A DNA stretch of 45,314 bases from Nioella sediminis. GTDB taxonomy: Bacteria; Pseudomonadota; Alphaproteobacteria; Rhodobacterales; Rhodobacteraceae. Where the stretch lies: the NCBI RefSeq assembly GCF_001879695.1, contig NZ_MNBL01000049.1, positions 1 through 45,314 on the forward strand, in the 5' to 3' direction. The notes below the pieces were generated by a model. It saw nothing but the letters and a program-made list of their open reading frames with translations, made no database searches and was not told the DNA's origin. Below, piece after piece: positions 26,209-35,900 of the stretch. The position numbers were made by a program, and so were the translations under genes. Within the stretch, counting starts at the first letter, position 1, and the number at the start of each line of letters is the position of its first letter.

Positions 26209-27576
26209 ATGACTACGATCAGGTTTCACAACACCCGCACCCGCCGGAAGGAGGTTTTCGAGCCCCTCGATCCAAAGAATGTGCGCATGTATGTCTGTGG
26301 CCCCACGGTCTATGACCGCGCCCATATGGGAAATGCGCGGGCGGCGGTGTCTTTCGACGTGGCCTACCGGCTTCTGCGCCATGTCTACGGGGCCGATCAT
26401 GTCACCTATGTGCGCAATTTCACCGACGTGGACGACAAGATCAACGCGAAGGCGGCGGAAACCGGGCGACCGATCAGCGACATCACGGCGGAAACAACGC
26501 AATGGTATCTCGACGACATGGCCGCTTTGGGCGTGCTGGAGCCGAACCAGATGCCGCGCGCCACGCAATATATCGGGCAAATGGTGGCAATGATCGAAGA
26601 ACTGATCGCCAAGGGCCACGCCTATGCCGCCGAGGGGCATGTTCTGTTTTCGGTGAAGAGCTACCCGGACTATGGCCGCCTCTCGGGCCGGTCGGTCGAT
26701 GACATGATCGCAGGCGCCCGGGTGGAAGTGGCCCCCTACAAGCGCGATCCGATGGATTTCGTGCTGTGGAAGCCGTCCTCCGACGATCTGCCGGGCTGGG
26801 ACTCGCCCTGGGGCCGGGGGCGGCCCGGCTGGCATATCGAATGCTCGGCCATGGCCTATGAATTGCTCGGGGAAACCTTCGACATCCACGGCGGCGGCAA
26901 CGACCTGATGTTCCCCCACCACGAAAACGAGATCGCCCAAAGCTGCTGCGCCCATCCCGAGGGCGGCTTCGCGCGCTATTGGCTGCACAACGAGATGCTG
27001 CAGGTCGAGGGCAAGAAGATGTCCAAGTCGCTCGGCAATTTCTTCACCGTCCATGACCTGCTGGAGCAGGGCATTCCGGGGGAAGTGATCCGGTTCGTGT
27101 TCCTGCAGACCCACTACGGCAAGCCGATGGACTGGACCGCAAAAAAGGCGGAGGACGCGGAGAAGACGTTGCGGAAATGGCGGGCGATGACGGCTGGCGT
27201 AGAGGCCTCGCAGCCATCGGATACGGCTGTCGAGGCGCTGGCGGATGACCTGAACACTGCGGGAGTCGTCGCCGAATTGCACCGGCTGGCCGGGGCGGGG
27301 GATGCGGCCGGGTTGAAGGCGACGGCGAGGTTGATTGGACTATTGGACGATCGGCATGGGGCCTGGGCCAATACGGAATCGGTCGATCTGTCCGCACTGG
27401 AAACGCGCATGGCAGAAACACGCGCCGCGGCGATGGAAAGCAAGGATTTCTCAGAAGTTGATCGGCTCAAGGCCGTAATGATCTCGGCAGGGCTGGAGGT
27501 GCGCATGTCCAAGGCAGGCGTGGAACTGGTCCCGACCCCGCAATTCGATGCGGCGAAGCTGGAGGGGCTCGTATGA
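26209..27576 (+). CDS. cysS: Cysteinyl-tRNA synthetase
   Basis: The 455-residue class I synthetase attaches cysteine to tRNA-Cys. Zinc ligands are in [20 protein letters not shown] (Cys28 and the HIGH-type HMGN motif), the [11 protein letters not shown] cysteine and the PHHENE histidines. [10 protein letters not shown] is the KMSKS loop. A C-terminal DALR-like domain follows. Length is standard. The stop codon TGA overlaps a perfect 24-bp palindrome that begins at 27575, and cimA starts 68 bases on. The ribosome-binding site GAGGAA precedes the start. Confidence 0.95.
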   Translation: MTTIRFHNTRTRRKEVFEPLDPKNVRMYVCGPTVYDRAHMGNARAAVSFDVAYRLLRHVYGADHVTYVRNFTDVDDKINAKAAETGRPISDITAETTQWYLDDMAALGVLEPNQMPRATQYIGQMVAMIEELIAKGHAYAAEGHVLFSVKSYPDYGRLSGRSVDDMIAGARVEVAPYKRDPMDFVLWKPSSDDLPGWDSPWGRGRPGWHIECSAMAYELLGETFDIHGGGNDLMFPHHENEIAQSCCAHPEGGFARYWLHNEMLQVEGKKMSKSLGNFFTVHDLLEQGIPGEVIRFVFLQTHYGKPMDWTAKKAEDAEKTLRKWRAMTAGVEASQPSDTAVEALADDLNTAGVVAELHRLAGAGDAAGLKATARLIGLLDDRHGAWANTESVDLSALETRMAETRAAAMESKDFSEVDRLKAVMISAGLEVRMSKAGVELVPTPQFDAAKLEGLV

Positions 27577-27628
27577 AGAATTTTCCGGAAAATTCTTCCG
27601 ATCTGAAAAATCTTCAAGAAGATTTTTC
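27575..27628. repeat. Twin perfect palindromes between cysS and cimA
   Basis: Two adjacent perfect inverted repeats occupy this gap. The first runs from 27575 to 27598, 24 bases (GAAGAATTTTCC mirrored), and includes the cysS stop. The second is GAAAAATCTTC (27605-27615), AA, then GAAGATTTTTC (27618-27628). A G-run follows at about 27632-27636. The AT-rich-arm design matches the repeat at 75-94, so this is probably the same family. The first arm's U-rich end could act as a terminator, with cimA starting downstream. Confidence 0.7.
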
Positions 27629-27643
27629 CGTGGGGGCATTCGC

Positions 27644-29266
27644 ATGACCAGATCCCGCCTCTACATCTACGACACCACGTTGCGCGACGGGCAGCAGACG
27701 CAGGGCGTGCAGTTCTCCACCGCTGAGAAACAGGCCATTGCAACCATGCTGGACGCGCTTGGCGTGGACTATATCGAGGGCGGCTGGCCCGGCGCCAACC
27801 CCACTGACAGCGCCTTCTTCGACGCAGCCCCCAAGACCCGCGCCACCATGACCGCCTTTGGCATGACCAAGCGGGCAGGGCGATCCGCTGAAAATGACGA
27901 GGTTCTGGCGGGCGTCCTGAACGCAGGCACCGGGGCGGTCTGCCTCGTCGGCAAGACCCATGATTTCCACGTGGACACCGCGCTTGGCATCACCTTGCCG
28001 GAAAACCTGGACAACATCGCGAAATCCGTGGCGCATCTGGTGGCTCAGGGGCGCGAGGCGCTGTTCGATGCCGAACATTTCTTCGACGGCTACAAGGCCA
28101 ACCCCGCCTATGCGCTGGACTGCCTGAAGGCCGCGCTCGACAATGGCGCGCGCTGGATCGTGCTTTGCGACACCAATGGTGGTACATTGCCGGAAGAAAT
28201 CGGGCGCATCACCGGCGAGGTGATCGCTGCGGGCATCCCCGGAGATCGGCTTGGTATCCACACACATAACGACACCGAAACCGCTGTAGCCGGTAGCCTC
28301 GCGGCGATCGACGCGGGTGCGCGGCAGATACAGGGCACACTCAATGGACTTGGCGAGCGCTGCGGCAATGCCAATCTGACCACGCTCATCCCCACGCTGC
28401 TGCTGAAGGAACCCTACGCCAGCCGCTTTGACACGGGCATCACGCTGGACGCGTTGACCGGGCTGACCAAGATCAGCCGCACGCTTGATGATATCCTCAA
28501 CCGCGTGCCCATGCGGCAGGCCCCCTATGTTGGCAGTTCCGCCTTTGCCCACAAGGCGGGGCTTCATGCCAGCGCGATCCTGAAGGATCCCACGACCTAC
28601 GAACATATCGACCCTGCAACCGTGGGCAATGCGCGCATCATCCCGATGTCGAACCAGGCCGGGCAGTCGAACCTGATCCGGCGGCTGGCGGAGGCGGGGC
28701 TGACCGTCGAAAAGGGCCACCCGGCGCTTGGCACCATCCTTGAGGAGATCAAGGCGCGCGAGGCGGAAGGCTATTCCTACGACACCGCGCAGGCCAGTTT
28801 CGAGCTGCTGGCGCGCCGCGCGCTCGGGCAGTTGCCAAGCTTCTTCGAGGTGAAGCGCTACAAGGTCACCGTCGAGCGGCGCAAGAACAAGTACAATCGC
28901 ATGGTCAGCCTGTCGGAGGCTGTTGTGGTGGTGAAGATCGGCGACCAGAAGATGTTGTCGGTCAGTGAAAGCATGGACGAAACCGGCGCCGATCGTGGCC
29001 CGGTCAATGCGCTGTCGAAGGCGCTGGCCAAGGATCTGGGTCCCTACCAGTCCTATATCGACGATATCAGGCTGGTGGATTTCAAGGTGCGCATCACCCA
29101 GGGCGGGACCGAGGCCGTGACCCGCGTGATCATCGACAGCCAGGACAGTACCGGGCGGCGCTGGTCCACCGTGGGCGTGTCGCCCAATATCGTCGATGCA
29201 AGCTTCGAGGCGCTGCTCGACGCGGTGACCTGGAAACTTGTACGCGACGGGGCACCGGCGGCATGA
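27644..29266 (+). CDS. cimA: (R)-citramalate synthase
   Basis: The 540-residue protein joins pyruvate and acetyl-CoA to citramalate, an alternative entry to isoleucine synthesis. It belongs to the LeuA/CimA DRE-TIM family: YDTTLRDGQQTQGVQFS near residues 8-24, HTHNDTETAV metal His-x-His, LGERCGNANL, then a C-terminal LeuA allosteric domain (from about residue 410, PSYQSYIDDIRLVDFKVRI region). The DGQQTQG and the AFAHKAGLHASA segments fit CimA rather than LeuA. The start is at ATG 27644; the frame open to 27548 runs through the palindromes. The stop overlaps the next gene by four bases (ATGA), so translation is coupled. Confidence 0.92.
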   Translation: MTRSRLYIYDTTLRDGQQTQGVQFSTAEKQAIATMLDALGVDYIEGGWPGANPTDSAFFDAAPKTRATMTAFGMTKRAGRSAENDEVLAGVLNAGTGAVCLVGKTHDFHVDTALGITLPENLDNIAKSVAHLVAQGREALFDAEHFFDGYKANPAYALDCLKAALDNGARWIVLCDTNGGTLPEEIGRITGEVIAAGIPGDRLGIHTHNDTETAVAGSLAAIDAGARQIQGTLNGLGERCGNANLTTLIPTLLLKEPYASRFDTGITLDALTGLTKISRTLDDILNRVPMRQAPYVGSSAFAHKAGLHASAILKDPTTYEHIDPATVGNARIIPMSNQAGQSNLIRRLAEAGLTVEKGHPALGTILEEIKAREAEGYSYDTAQASFELLARRALGQLPSFFEVKRYKVTVERRKNKYNRMVSLSEAVVVVKIGDQKMLSVSESMDETGADRGPVNALSKALAKDLGPYQSYIDDIRLVDFKVRITQGGTEAVTRVIIDSQDSTGRRWSTVGVSPNIVDASFEALLDAVTWKLVRDGAPAA

Positions 29267-30033
29267 GTCTTCAGGCCTGCGCGGAACTTGTGGAACGCGG
29301 TGATCCCGACCGCTTCATGGCCACCATGGCTGCACCACCACCGACGCGCGCCGTGCTCTTCCCGCTCTATGCGTTCAACCTGGAGGTTGCCCGCGCGCCA
29401 TGGGTTGCATCCGAGCCGATGATTGCCGAGATGCGTCTACAATTCTGGCGTGACGTGGTGGAAGAGATCGGGCAGGGCAAACCACCCCGTGCCCATGAGG
29501 TGTTGGAGCCGTTGGCACAGGCCATCCAGTCGGAAAACGCCGCGCTGCTGGATGACCTGATTGCCGCGCGCCGGTGGGATATCTACCGCGATGCCTTTGA
29601 GGACGAGGCGCATTTCGACCGCTACATAGACGCAACCGCCGGTAACCTTGCCTGGGTCGCGGCCCGTGCCCTTGGCGCAGCGGACGAAGTGGAAACCGCC
29701 ATACGCGATATGGCCTGGGGTGGCGGCGTTGCGGGGTTTCTGCGCGCCGTGCCGGAGCTGGAGACGCGGGGCAGGGTGCCGTTGCTCGATGGCAGGCCGG
29801 AGGGTGTGAAGGCCTTGGCGGACCGGGCCCTGACCCGTTTCCGGCAGGGCAAGGCTGCGCAATCCGCCATCCCGGCCGCTGCGAGACCTGCGCTTTATGC
29901 CTTCTGGCAGGCGGAGCCAATCCTGAAAGCCGCCCTTGCCAATCCGCTTTGCGTCGCGGACGGCGCCTTGGCTGTAAGTGAATTTGCCCGCCGCGCACGT
30001 CTTTTGCTTGTATCGCTGACCGGCAGGCTCTGA
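29263..30033 (+). CDS. Squalene/phytoene synthase-like protein, NDUFAF6 type
   Basis: The 256-residue protein has the all-alpha trans-isoprenyl synthase fold, with TRAVLFPLYAFNLEVARAPW at about 29-48 and MRLQFWRDVVEEIGQGK. The first aspartate-rich motif expected of phytoene/squalene synthases (DxxxD) is FNLEVARA here and the second is also missing. This points to the NDUFAF6-type complex I assembly subgroup rather than carotenoid synthesis. It is co-translated with cimA (ATGA overlap). No carotenoid genes are nearby. Function is inferred from the family. Confidence 0.7.
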   Translation: MSLQACAELVERGDPDRFMATMAAPPPTRAVLFPLYAFNLEVARAPWVASEPMIAEMRLQFWRDVVEEIGQGKPPRAHEVLEPLAQAIQSENAALLDDLIAARRWDIYRDAFEDEAHFDRYIDATAGNLAWVAARALGAADEVETAIRDMAWGGGVAGFLRAVPELETRGRVPLLDGRPEGVKALADRALTRFRQGKAAQSAIPAAARPALYAFWQAEPILKAALANPLCVADGALAVSEFARRARLLLVSLTGRL

Positions 30034-30089
30034 GCCATCCTGTTCCCACGCGCAGCTCTTTGCCCTAGGATGCCCCAGGGAGGAGCATC

Positions 30090-31055
30090 ATGGCCAAGGC
30101 CGATCATCACATCACCCGCGTTGTCGAAACCGCGACCGATCCGGGCGCGGCGGCGCGGTCCCGGCTGGCGGCCTCGTGGCGACGGTCGCTCGATCATCAC
30201 GGGCTCGACCCCGGCCAGCGCGACGGGGTGCAGCGGATCACCGATACGGAACTCGCGCAGCGGCGCGAAAAGGCCGAGGCGATGCGGCGCATCGCGACGC
30301 CCAAGCTCGATACGCTCTACCAGCTTGTCGGCAGTTCCGGCTGTGGTGTTTTGCTGACCGATGCAGAGGGCGTTGTGCTGGACCTTCGCGCCGCCGATGG
30401 CGACCAGTCGGTGTTCGATGCCTGGGGGCTGACGCCGGGATCGGACTGGTCAGAGGCGTCGGAAGGCACCAATGGCATCGGCACCTGCATCGCCGAAACC
30501 CGGCGTGTCATCATCCACCGGGACGAGCATTTCCACGCCCGCAACACGGGCATGAGCTGCATCGACGCGCCCATTTTCGGGCCGGAAGGCGAGCTGATCG
30601 GGGCGCTCGACGTGTCCTCTGCGCGGGCCGACCAGACAGAGGCGTTCAACCGCCTCATCGCCGCGCAGGTGGCGCAGACGGCGCGACAGATCGAGGTGGA
30701 CAGTTTTCGCGCTGCCTTTCCAATGGCGCGCATCATCGTGGCAGATAATGATGACAGCGAGGCGGCGATGCTGCTGGCGGTGGACCGTGACGATATCGTG
30801 CTTGGGGCCACACGGGGCGCGCGCAAGGCGTTCGGGCTTGGGGCATCGGGTCCGATCCGCTCGGTCCCTGCATCCGACCTCTTTGGCCGGGACGACGGGC
30901 CGTCAGGGTTTGAAAAGGCCGAACGCGCCGCCGTGATTCGGGCCCTGTCGCGGGCCGGTGGCAATGTCTCTCAGGCCGCCCGCGCGCTCGGCGTGGGCCG
31001 TGCGACGCTCTATCGACGGATGAAACGGCTCGGGATCGGGGAAAACACGGGCTGA
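30090..31055 (+). CDS. GAF-Fis transcriptional regulator (AcoR-like, no AAA+ domain)
   Basis: The 321-residue protein has an N-terminal helical part, a GAF-type sensor at about residues 75-205 (SEASEGTNGIGTCIAETRRV, SCIDAPIFGPEGELIGALDV), and a C-terminal Fis-type HTH (about 283-317, VSQAARALGVGRATLYRRMK). The AAA+ sigma54-interaction module normal in AcoR/AcxR regulators is absent: no Walker A or GAFTGA. So it cannot drive a sigma54 promoter by itself and may bind as a sigma70 regulator. It is directly followed by an inverted repeat and the aldehyde dehydrogenase gene, its likely target. Confidence 0.85.
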   Translation: MAKADHHITRVVETATDPGAAARSRLAASWRRSLDHHGLDPGQRDGVQRITDTELAQRREKAEAMRRIATPKLDTLYQLVGSSGCGVLLTDAEGVVLDLRAADGDQSVFDAWGLTPGSDWSEASEGTNGIGTCIAETRRVIIHRDEHFHARNTGMSCIDAPIFGPEGELIGALDVSSARADQTEAFNRLIAAQVAQTARQIEVDSFRAAFPMARIIVADNDDSEAAMLLAVDRDDIVLGATRGARKAFGLGASGPIRSVPASDLFGRDDGPSGFEKAERAAVIRALSRAGGNVSQAARALGVGRATLYRRMKRLGIGENTG

Positions 31056-31078
31056 CCTGTCTCAGGAGTGAGACAGGT
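31055..31078. promoter_or_regulatory. Inverted repeat between GAF-Fis regulator and aldehyde dehydrogenase
   Basis: ACCTGTCTCA (31055-31064) is mirrored by TGAGACAGGT (31069-31078) with a 4-base GGAG spacer, and a further half-site GCGAGACA lies at 31079-31086. TGTCTC/GAGACA half-sites are like the upstream activating sequences of AcoR-type regulators. It sits 100 bases before the aldB-like start and may be the operator of the gene-product at 30090. The same hairpin could alternatively end the regulator transcript. Confidence 0.55.
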
Positions 31079-31177
31079 GCGAGACACCGGCTGCTGCCCC
31101 CCGGCTGACAGTGCCCGGTCCAATTCGCAGATTTCTTCCATTCCCGGCGGAGGACCGGGACGATTGGAGGATCTCTC

Positions 31178-32698
31178 ATGAATGAAATGACGCAAGTCTC
31201 GGGCGGCTACACCTCGCCCTTCAAAACCCGTTACGACAACTTCATCGGTGGCCGCTTCGTTGCCCCCGTGAAGGGCCAGTATTTCGACAACATCACGCCG
31301 ATCACCGGCGCCAAGGTCTGCGAAGTCGCCCGGTCGGGTGCCGAGGACGTGGAGCTTGCGCTCGACGCCGCCCATGCCGCGAAAGACGCCTGGGGCAAGA
31401 CCTCGGCCGCCGAACGCTCCAACCTGCTGCTGAAAATTGCCGACCGGATCGAGGAAAACCTCGACCTGATCGCGACCGCCGAAACCTGGGACAATGGCAA
31501 GCCGATCCGCGAAACCACGGCGGCCGACATCCCGCTCACCGTCGATCACTTCCGCTACTTCGCCGGGGTCCTGCGCAGCCAGGAAGGCAACATGAGCGAG
31601 ATCGACCACGACACCGTGGCCTATCACTTCCATGAGCCGCTCGGCGTCGTGGGTCAGATCATCCCGTGGAACTTCTCGGTCCTGATGGCCGCGTGGAAAC
31701 TGGCGCCCGCGCTGGCCGCCGGCAACTGCATCGTGCTGAAGCCCGCCGAACAGACCCCCGCGGCGATCATGGTGCTGGTGGAATGCATCGCCGATCTTCT
31801 GCCCGCCGGTGTTCTGAACATCGTGAACGGCTACGGCGCTGAGGTCGGCGCGGCCCTGGCCCGCAGCTCGCGCATCGCCAAGATTGCTTTCACCGGGTCC
31901 ACCGAGACCGGCCGCAAGATCATGGAGGCCGCGACGGTCAACCTGATCCCGGTCACGCTGGAACTGGGTGGCAAGTCGCCCAACATCTTCTTTTCCGACG
32001 TGATGGCCGAGGATGACGCCTTCCTCGACAAGGCGGTCGAGGGCTTCGTCCTATTCGCCTTCAACCAGGGCGAGGTCTGCACCTGCCCGAGCCGCGCGTT
32101 GATCCAGGAGGACATCTACGAGGAATTCATCGCCCGCTGCATCGAACGCGTGAAGGCGATCAAGCAGGGCGACCCGCGCGAGATGGAGACCATGGTCGGT
32201 GCACAGGCCAGCCAGGAACAGCAGGACAAGATCCTGTCCTACCTGACCATCGGCGTGGAGGAAGGCGCGGAAGTGCTGACCGGCGGCGACGCGGCGCGGT
32301 TCAACGGTGATCTGGCGGAAGGCTTCTACATCCAGCCCACGATCCTCAAGGGTCACAACAAGATGCGCGTCTTCCAGGAGGAAATCTTCGGCCCCGTCGT
32401 GTCGGTGACGACCTTCAAGACCGAGGAAGAGGCGCTCGCCATCGCCAATGACACCATGTACGGCCTCGGTGCCGGGGTCTGGACCCGCGACGGCACACGC
32501 GCCTACCGCTTTGGCCGCGATATCGAGGCGGGCCGTGTCTGGGTCAACAACTACCACGCCTATCCGGCCCATGCGGCCTTCGGCGGCTACAAGCAGTCGG
32601 GCATCGGGCGCGAGACCCACAAGATGATGCTGGACCACTACCAGCAGACCAAGAACATGCTGGTCAGCTACAACCCCAACAAGCTCGGCTTCTTCTGA
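31178..32698 (+). CDS. NAD(P)-dependent aldehyde dehydrogenase, AldB/ExaC type
   Basis: The 506-residue protein has catalytic Glu262 in [11 protein letters not shown] and Cys301 in [14 protein letters not shown]. The coenzyme fold has [20 protein letters not shown] and [11 protein letters not shown]. The [11 protein letters not shown] signature is specific to the AldB/ExaC (acetaldehyde) branch. It converts acetaldehyde to acetate with NAD+ or NADP+, as in ethanol or chlorinated-ethanol use. It is probably controlled by the upstream GAF-Fis regulator and is ended by a strong terminator. No alcohol dehydrogenase is nearby. Confidence 0.92.
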   Translation: MNEMTQVSGGYTSPFKTRYDNFIGGRFVAPVKGQYFDNITPITGAKVCEVARSGAEDVELALDAAHAAKDAWGKTSAAERSNLLLKIADRIEENLDLIATAETWDNGKPIRETTAADIPLTVDHFRYFAGVLRSQEGNMSEIDHDTVAYHFHEPLGVVGQIIPWNFSVLMAAWKLAPALAAGNCIVLKPAEQTPAAIMVLVECIADLLPAGVLNIVNGYGAEVGAALARSSRIAKIAFTGSTETGRKIMEAATVNLIPVTLELGGKSPNIFFSDVMAEDDAFLDKAVEGFVLFAFNQGEVCTCPSRALIQEDIYEEFIARCIERVKAIKQGDPREMETMVGAQASQEQQDKILSYLTIGVEEGAEVLTGGDAARFNGDLAEGFYIQPTILKGHNKMRVFQEEIFGPVVSVTTFKTEEEALAIANDTMYGLGAGVWTRDGTRAYRFGRDIEAGRVWVNNYHAYPAHAAFGGYKQSGIGRETHKMMLDHYQQTKNMLVSYNPNKLGFF

Positions 32699-32724
32699 GC
32701 CTGCCTTGAGCGTTTGAATCCCTG

Positions 32725-32756
32725 CTGCCGACCGGGATCCCCTGGTCGGCAGTTTT
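32725..32756 (+). terminator. Rho-independent terminator after aldB-like gene
   Basis: A 9-bp perfect stem CTGCCGACC (32725-32733) with GGTCGGCAG (32744-32752), a 10-base loop, and then TTTT is typical of intrinsic terminators. It closes the aldehyde dehydrogenase unit and insulates the STAND gene downstream. The next 150 bases (to 32908) are AT-rich near 32850-32890 and probably hold the STAND promoter; TTGAAG at 32844-32849 and TAACCT at 32867-32872 are a weak candidate. Confidence 0.85.
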
Positions 32757-32908
32757 CATTTGCGCACTAAGGGCGGATTTCCGGGGCCAAACGAACCGTG
32801 CCAGACTGTTGATGGGAAGACAGACAGACCGCGTTTGCCTTGGTTGAAGCAAAATCGAAATGAACTTAACCTCTCTTTATTTAGCGAATAAATGGGGATT
32901 CGGGTGTT

Positions 32909-35900
32909 GTGGCAATTTCACTGAGTTCGATTCTGCCCGGCATCCCCGCGGCGGCGGCATTGGTAGAAAGCTATAGTCCGGGACTGCGTAAGCGCGTCTT
33001 CGACCGCCTGATTTCCCGTCTTTTCGTTTGCTCAGGTGTTCCGGAAAATCACGTCGTCAAGCGTACATTCCGCCTTGCTTGGGTCGAGGCGACTCGCGAT
33101 CTGCTCAAGCATGCGTTGAACGTGGCAGAAACCTACGGCGGAAACGAGTTCAATGCAGGCCTACCGGAATTTGCGCGGCTGCTGCGCGAGGAACTCGAGA
33201 ACGAAGCGGACCGGGCGCTCGACGAAAGCAGGAAACGCGACCTCGGCGAAAGCCCGATCGACGCCCATTTGGAAGCCTTCATTTCATTGCTGGGCAAACA
33301 CCTTGCAATAGGGCTCGACAGCAAAGAGCTTGACGATCTTGGTATCGGATTCACGTCGGTCATCTCTGATTTGACCGGCTGGGAGCCGGATCACATTCCC
33401 CAAATCGTCAAAACGCTTGCGCGCGACGGATACCGCGTGGGCAAGGGCGCCTCTCGGGATTTCCCTGAGCGGGTGCTCGATATGCTCGCAAGTTTCATGC
33501 AGAATCCGGAAAAGTATCCCAAGTCCGGCCCGACCCTGCTTGCGGCACTGACGACATTCCAGAACGATGAGTTGAAAGAGCTGCTGGCAAACCAGCGCGA
33601 AGAGTTGGCCGAGCTGACCGGTGACTCGCAGCTTGCCAATTCTCTTCAAAAAGACCTGCCAGAAATGGAGAGGCGGCTAACCGAAATCCTCATCGAAATC
33701 CAAAAAGAAATCCAACGCATCAGGATTGGGCTATCTCCCGAATTTGGCAAGCAGGCAGACCCGCTCTCGGACGGTACGTTTTCGCTCCGATCCGAGAACA
33801 CCGTGGTCTTGGCCTGGTACGAGGATGGAGGCGAATGGTGGGAGAAGTGCGCAAATCACCTGCGATCGGCACTCGATCGGATCGGGCCCGGATACGAGCT
33901 GGCCCCGCAGGCTTGGGACTTCAACAGGTTCGATCTGCGTACCCCGCAAGGTCGCAGCCATGCGCTGACCGGCATGTGGGCCGGGTTCAACCAGGCGACG
34001 GGCCCCAGTCACGCGGCGAGCCTCGTGCGGATCGGCACGTCCTTGTCAGAGCCCATCCCCTGTGGCGGGCAGTTCGAAGATCGACTGGACAAACTCGGCC
34101 TGCTTGCCGATGGGGACGCGGGCGGGCGGTTCTTCGTCGCCGACGGCATGGAGCGAAAGGATCGTCGCCGCGCGATCAGGTCCGGCCAAATCCCGATCAC
34201 CTTGGAAACACGACTCATTCTGGAAACAAAGATTGCCAAGCGACCGCTTCTGGTGCTGTACGGGACCGGGAACCACCCGCGTGAAACCGAGGTGGATACG
34301 CTTCTGGAATGGCTCAACGAGGTTGGCATCCAGGCATATGGACTGGAGCAGATCCAGCACGATGACGGTTGGGCCCTGCCATTCGTGCGAGACATCTTCG
34401 GTATCCCCGCGTCGCAGATTCCCAACCCCTACCGGCGCCTCGATCACTACCTTCCCGAGAACGCGCAACAGTTCTTCGGGCGTGACAGGCAGACCGACGA
34501 GGCCCGTCGCTGGCTGCTGACACACCGTTCCATCCTGTCGATCAGCGGCCCGAGCGGGGTGGGCAAGTCATCGTTTCTCAACGCTCGGGTGGCCTCCCTG
34601 GCCTCCGAAGCTGGTTACGAGCATTTGATCTTTCGACCCACCGACCTGCCGGTCGGCCATGTCGAGGGCACTCCGATCCGGGCCTTTTGCGAGATGCTGG
34701 CCGATCGGCTGGATCTCGGAAGAGTGGATCATCCGCTGGTCGTCATTGCCGATGCCGAGCGCGCCCGCGAAGCGGCATTGGAGTGGATCGAGCGTTCCCT
34801 GCCACAAGAGCGGCGCCTTTTTCTGGCGATTGATCAGTTCGAGGAAATCGTCGACAACATCGCCAACGATCTTGAAGCCGATTGGTGGCGCGCTCTGCTG
34901 TCGCTATTGGCAGAACTTGCGGACAGCCGCGCCTTTCCGTTGGCGATCACGTTGGAAGACAGCCGCCGGGCAATCTACGACACGCACATGGTTGGCACGG
35001 TCTATCACGGTGCCTGTGAAATCAGCCTGGCGGACGATGACGAAGACTTCGCCCGCGCGATCGTCACGGCCCCCTTCGCCGATGCGGGCTTCATTCTCCA
35101 CGATGAGGTCGTGGAGCGACTGTTATCGGAGTTCCACAAGCATCCCGAAGGCGAAAGCGACGCGGGCGGTGCGGCAGCATCGTCCTTGCCCCTGTTGGCG
35201 CTGAAGCTCTACAGCCTGTTCGATCACGTGTGCCGTATGTCGGATCAGGGTACACAACCGACCAAAAGGGCTTTTCGCAAAGGAGGTGGCGCCATCACGT
35301 TGAGCGATATCGAGCCCTTCCCACTCAGCATAACCGAAGAAATCAAGAACCTGGCAGATCAGGCTTGGGCCGAGACGGACGGTGGCACGGAGGCCGACCT
35401 GGGCGCGTTCCTGCGGCCCTTCATTTCGGTTGTCCCCGGCGAGGATGGTGGCGATGCACAGACCGGGCGGCTTTTACTCAACTCCGTGCCCGCGCGACCG
35501 TTCTACATCACCGCCAACCGGCAGAAAGCGTTTCTGCGGCACCGTCTTATCGTGCCAACCCCCGGCGGCTACCGTCTGACGCATCAGGCTGTCATTCACA
35601 GATGGCCCTTTGCAGCGGCCTGGTTTCGGAAGGAAGCGAAAAGCATCCTGCGTCAGGGCTTGCTGTTGCAGCGTGCCGACGCGTGGGACCGGGACGGACG
35701 GCCCGACATTCAGGCCGCTACGGAAGAAGACGTCGCACTGGCGGCCAATTATCTTTCGCTTCGTGCTGTTGATTGGGCCGTGACGTCCGCGATCCTTGCC
35801 GACGAGGATCAGCACGAACGCGATTTCGTATTGGCCGTGTTTGCTACTTCCGATGAAGCGGATACTCCGATCGAGAGCAGCGATGTAGGCAGCCGCTACA

